DNA of 64,000 nt, taken from Gammaproteobacteria bacterium. GTDB lineage: Bacteria; Pseudomonadota; Gammaproteobacteria; Thiohalobacterales; Thiohalobacteraceae. Made by a program: the position numbers and the translations under genes. This document shows, one piece after another, positions 61,476 to 64,000 of the stretch. Under the pieces are notes generated by a model, which saw only the letters and a list, made by a program, of their open reading frames with translations, was not told the origin of the DNA and ran no database searches. Each line of letters starts with the position of its first letter. The first letter of the stretch is position 1. Where the stretch lies: assembly GCA_018819175.1 (NCBI GenBank), contig JAHJQQ010000043.1, positions 15,633 to 79,632 on the forward strand, read 5' to 3'.

Positions 61476-62297
61476 TTACTCAGAATCCGCGCCGTGTAAC
61501 CCATTACGGGAGCATCTATGCGGTCGGCATACACCCATCAAGCCCAGCAGTCCCGAACCAAACAACCAAGCCGCAGCCGGCACCGGCACACTGGATATGG
61601 ATGTCACGTACATGCTGTTGCCGCTGCCGATATCAAGATATATAACGAATCCTTCTAAAAATAATGCAGATTCGTCGAGCCCGAGAGACCCTGAGGTAGC
61701 CGCCAAAGGTGCCGGCCCTTGCATATATCCATATAGCCAGGGCTTGTTAAGCAGTACGTCACTGTAAGGGGTCGAGCTGAGTAAATCGGAAACGACCAAT
61801 TCTGAATCGCTCCATACCCCGTCCCCATTGGAATCTCTAAAGAGTCGGGTACCACTCAATTTGTCTCCGACCTGCAGGCCGAAATCTATTGCGTTCAGCA
61901 GCCCAGTGGCATCCCATTCAATATTGGCAGACATATTTTCCATACCCGCCCAATCGATCAACATATTACCTGACAGTAGATTCGAACCTGGCTGACGTAC
62001 CATGCTGATGTCGTGAAAATACCCGGGAATGCCAAAGAACACATCACCAAGCGTGAGGGATAAACTGCTACCCCCTACGCCTGATTCAGTGTTGTAACTA
62101 AACGTTGCGGCAATCGGGGTGTAGGGCAGACTGACGTCGTTGACGGGATCATAGTTGCCTACAACGTGGCCTTCAGAATCAGCAACCGTCATGCGTCCGG
62201 TAAAATCAAAATTGATTGTGTCTGCCGAAGAAATCGGCGAGAAAGTCACACTGAATCCGAGGAACAGAATTGCCCCGCCGGCGGTTATGCGCATCAT
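61476..62297 (-). CDS. VPLPA-CTERM exosortase-sorted protein (paralog of 60314-61114)
   Basis: 273 residues. Same order as the paralog: FDFTGRMTVADSEGHVV, PIAATFSYNTESGVGGSSLSL, DATGLLNAIDFGLQVGDKLSGT, RDSNGDGVWSDSEL (calcium-loop-like), GPAPLAATSGSLGL, YLDIGSGNSMYVTSISS, then VPVPAAAWLFGSGLLGLMG. The sorting signal is unusual: after the helix come about 20 more residues (CRPHRCSRNGLHGADSE), so the basic end is not the true terminus. The start has ggggg upstream, with two ATG codons (62297, 62294). Its stop lies 11 bases from the IS remnant. Confidence 0.86.
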   Translation of the reverse strand: MMRITAGGAILFLGFSVTFSPISSADTINFDFTGRMTVADSEGHVVGNYDPVNDVSLPYTPIAATFSYNTESGVGGSSLSLTLGDVFFGIPGYFHDISMVRQPGSNLLSGNMLIDWAGMENMSANIEWDATGLLNAIDFGLQVGDKLSGTRLFRDSNGDGVWSDSELVVSDLLSSTPYSDVLLNKPWLYGYMQGPAPLAATSGSLGLDESALFLEGFVIYLDIGSGNSMYVTSISSVPVPAAAWLFGSGLLGLMGVCRPHRCSRNGLHGADSE

Positions 62298-62476
62298 GAT
62301 TCACCCCCAATATTATTTTTATACTGCGCTGCAAGTTGCTTACTATTTCTCTTTGTGACAGTCGTAAGTTACCCTGATTACCCTTCCAGACTCAACATCA
62401 AGCTATCAGACTTATTTTCAGTGCTGGCTATAGCTCCTTTAAAAACAATATCGTACGAGAAAATAGGCCAGTAGCA

Positions 62477-62866
62477 CTAACTAAGCTGCAAGGTCTCCAG
62501 GATCGCATCCACCTCATCATCCTCGCCGCCTTCGGCATCCAACGGACAATGATAGGTGATGTACAGCATCAGGTTGTCCGCGCGCAGATACCACTCGCGC
62601 CAGTAGTGTGTCTCATCGGCATAGTCGAACACCAAGCCCTCGAAATCACCACACTCGATCTCTTCCGGCTCAGCACCCGCTTCAAGATGCTCCACCGCCA
62701 TGTATTCCAGGAACCCGTCGTCGACCACATCTTCCTGCTCCAGCGTGCTGATCTCCAGCGTGCCATTACCCTGTGGATTGAACAGCGTCACGCCGTCTTC
62801 GTCGTGTTCCTCATCCCAGGCATCCGGGAGATTGACGGTCCAGTTATCGGATTGGTAGGTTTTCAT
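62477..62866 (-). CDS. Conserved hypothetical protein, acidic
   Basis: 129 residues after start choice (MKTYQSDNWTV, cat at 62864-62866). Very acidic (DAWDEEHDEDGVTLFNP, LEQEDVVDDGFLEY, ETHYWREWYLRAD, AEGGEDDEVDAILE). No signal peptide, no metal motif beyond two Cys. A family like that of small PsbP/DUF1795-type stress proteins is conceivable but not shown. Monocistronic by position. Confidence 0.65.
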   Translation of the reverse strand: MKTYQSDNWTVNLPDAWDEEHDEDGVTLFNPQGNGTLEISTLEQEDVVDDGFLEYMAVEHLEAGAEPEEIECGDFEGLVFDYADETHYWREWYLRADNLMLYITYHCPLDAEGGEDDEVDAILETLQLS

Positions 62867-62980
62867 AGGTAGATTTCTTATAGAATTACAGGCCACCTAT
62901 CCTAGCCTGGGATGATCGATTACGAAACCCTGGGCTCATTGTCGGATGTGGCGCGCGGGGCGATCTTGATAGGCATTCAC

Positions 62981-63286
62981 TCACTCGGGTTTAGTGGCAT
63001 TAAGGAATTCATCGGACATCCCTTCCAGCTCATGATCTTCCACTAAACCCTCGCTACGAATGAACATTAACTGCCTTTGCGCCCTTGATCGGCTATGCCC
63101 ATCAAATAACAGACTCAATCGCTTATCAGCATTCTCCACCAATTTGTAAAGATACAAGTATCTTCCGTGATGTGATATTTCCTCTACGTGTATGGCTTCG
63201 TCAAAATCGGCCAGGGCGCCAGCGCAGAATCGCTCCAAGGCAAGCTCCTTTATCTGCTTGAATTTTTTCCAATCAGATTCCTTCAT
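62981..63286 (-). CDS. Hypothetical protein downstream of DUF6933 gene
   Basis: 101 residues. MKESDWKKFKQIKELALERFC, then LYLYKLVENADKRLSLLFDGHSRSRAQRQLMFIRSEGLVEDHELEGMSDEF. Mostly helical, no signal peptide. Recognised only as a family of unnamed small proteins often met near mobile elements. Gap of 34 bases to the DUF6933 gene upstream; both on the minus strand. Confidence 0.72.
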   Translation of the reverse strand: MKESDWKKFKQIKELALERFCAGALADFDEAIHVEEISHHGRYLYLYKLVENADKRLSLLFDGHSRSRAQRQLMFIRSEGLVEDHELEGMSDEFLNATKPE

Positions 63287-63320
63287 CAGCCATGTCTCAC
63301 AAACACCGAACTCTTCCCGT

Positions 63321-63842
63321 CTAATGGCACCTGCTTATTACGCGCTCTCTGACAAGATCTGCGGCAAATTTGTAACCTATGGCTTTCCACGGTGTATTGT
63401 TGAGCTGATGGATCAATTCGCTGATGTTGCAGTATTTGAAGCCATGCTCGTACCAGACCATATGTTCAAAATCTTTGCCGACTTGATTCATAGAAGCCAC
63501 GACTGATTTGTTTCTCGTCGAGGTATATTCCATCGGCGTATCGTACTCCCGAAGGATACGCTCGACGTGAGATAATGGAATGCCTTCAAGCTGCAGAGAC
63601 ATCGCCAAACCGTGCATGAAACCAAGATTGAAATGCTCCGGCTTCTTCGCACGAACCTTCAACATGATAAAGGAAAATAGCGTCTGCTCATTAGTCCAGA
63701 GAACCACCTTGTGACGGTCCACGACCATCAGCTTCGCGTACCAATCACCCAAGGTCGTATCGCTACTGCCTGCTGACTCGCTCGAAGCCACCGTTATTCC
63801 CAGGTGATCGAGAAGCATCTTTGTGCACTGGAACGTGGTCAA
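63321..63842 (-). CDS. DUF6933 domain protein
   Basis: 173 residues. FQCTKMLLDHLGITV at the start, then TTLGDWYAKLMVVDRHKVVLWTNEQTLFSFIM, and SVVASMNQVGKDFEHMVWYE match the DUF6933 pattern (FxCTxKLLxxL, LGDWYANL, VVLxxxExTL, SMNDF). The predicted start at 63842 is TTG with a gagg site before it. Role unknown. It pairs with the small gene downstream and lies beside an IS110-type transposase. Confidence 0.8.
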   Translation of the reverse strand: MTTFQCTKMLLDHLGITVASSESAGSSDTTLGDWYAKLMVVDRHKVVLWTNEQTLFSFIMLKVRAKKPEHFNLGFMHGLAMSLQLEGIPLSHVERILREYDTPMEYTSTRNKSVVASMNQVGKDFEHMVWYEHGFKYCNISELIHQLNNTPWKAIGYKFAADLVRERVISRCH

Positions 63843-63953
63843 GTCGGCGCCTCGGAATTCTAACGAATGATATGGACTCCCCCTCCCCCGACGGCATCAA
63901 ATGTGCCAGATTGAATGTGTAACCAGTCAATCAATGGAAGAGGAGGAGTCACC

Positions 63954-64000
63954 ATGAACGTTACTACCATTGGGATCGATTTGGCAAAGAACAGCTTCAG
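63954..64000 (+). mobile_element. IS110 family transposase, N-terminal start (cut by window edge)
   Basis: Only 15 codons are seen: MNVTTIGIDLAKNSF, the start of the DEDD-type RuvC-like catalytic domain (IDLAKNxF, first Asp). Strong aggaggag ribosome binding site 7 bases upstream. The left end of the element probably lies in 63843-63950, but no terminal repeat was recognised. Confidence 0.85.

Noticed and set aside
61319..61645. Plus-strand ORF between the VPLPA paralogs
   Set aside because: It is the antisense of the IS1595-type transposase remnant and of the second VPLPA gene end.

Overview
The window looks like a chromosomal segment of a sulfur-metabolising gammaproteobacterium, probably near the Chromatiales. 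The GC content is moderately high. The gene families and their arrangement are gammaproteobacterial: ZapE, SelO, YgiQ, PurT, DUF2333, DUF3301, DUF465, DUF502 and a DnaJ-related protein. Several genes point to sulfur chemistry: a Gly/Tyr-rich sulfur-globule-type envelope protein (9464-9928), a persulfide-dioxygenase-type metallo-beta-lactamase followed by a cyclic-nucleotide-binding/rhodanese fusion (17512-19542), a stand-alone DsrC with both C-terminal cysteines (39052-39354), TrhO (41941-42789), and a Crp-family regulator paired with a DUF2892 protein (46976-47904). No dsr, sox or photosynthesis cluster is present, so sulfur oxidation is an inference from family knowledge. No rRNA, tRNA or CRISPR array was seen.

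Layout. 1-2.7 kb: end of a Uma2-type gene, an AcuI/YhdH-type reductase, ispG. 2.7-9.4 kb: an accessory island with a small tyrosine recombinase, a 1580-residue Rhs/YD-repeat protein carrying calcium-binding and dockerin-like modules, and a 4-nt-overlapping small gene that may be its immunity partner. 9.4-23 kb: sulfur globule protein, RNA/DNA-binding small proteins, MBL hydrolase, cupin, DnaJ-related protein, purT, the persulfide operon, ygiQ. 23-29 kb: a 2Fe-2S flavoprotein reductase, a cassette with two paralogous four-cysteine proteins of unknown function, a zincin, a Rieske ferredoxin, arfB, msrB. 29-33 kb: glycerol/glycerophosphodiester utilisation (glpD, ugpQ-type, FGGY kinase) and a SlyD-type isomerase. 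33-44 kb: folE, selO, inositol-phosphatase family, PilZ, DUF2914, dsrC, zapE, peroxiredoxin, DUF502, trhO, xthA. 44-59 kb: YbaK-HDOD fusion, YfcE-type phosphoesterase, LEA lipoprotein, Crp/DUF2892, a paralogous pair of unknowns, DUF2333, a VPLPA-CTERM protein, a degenerate M48-like protein, a HerA-type ATPase with two membrane proteins, moeB, and an mgtC that carries a frameshift. 59-64 kb: HAD phosphatase, two paralogous VPLPA-CTERM proteins separated by an IS1595-type transposase remnant, a DUF6933 two-gene cassette, and the start of an IS110-type transposase at the right edge.

The most promising poorly described systems are the four-cysteine paralog cassette at 24.8-26.2 kb, with exactly conserved Cys spacing Cx12Cx15Cx8C; the Rhs C-terminal tip and its overlapping partner gene; the regulatory rhodanese coupled to the persulfide dioxygenase; and the degenerate M48-TPR membrane protein. 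Intergenic space is rich in long near-perfect inverted repeats of several families. Some starts were moved inward from the longest possible reading frame where a ribosome binding site or family length supports it, and these cases are stated.
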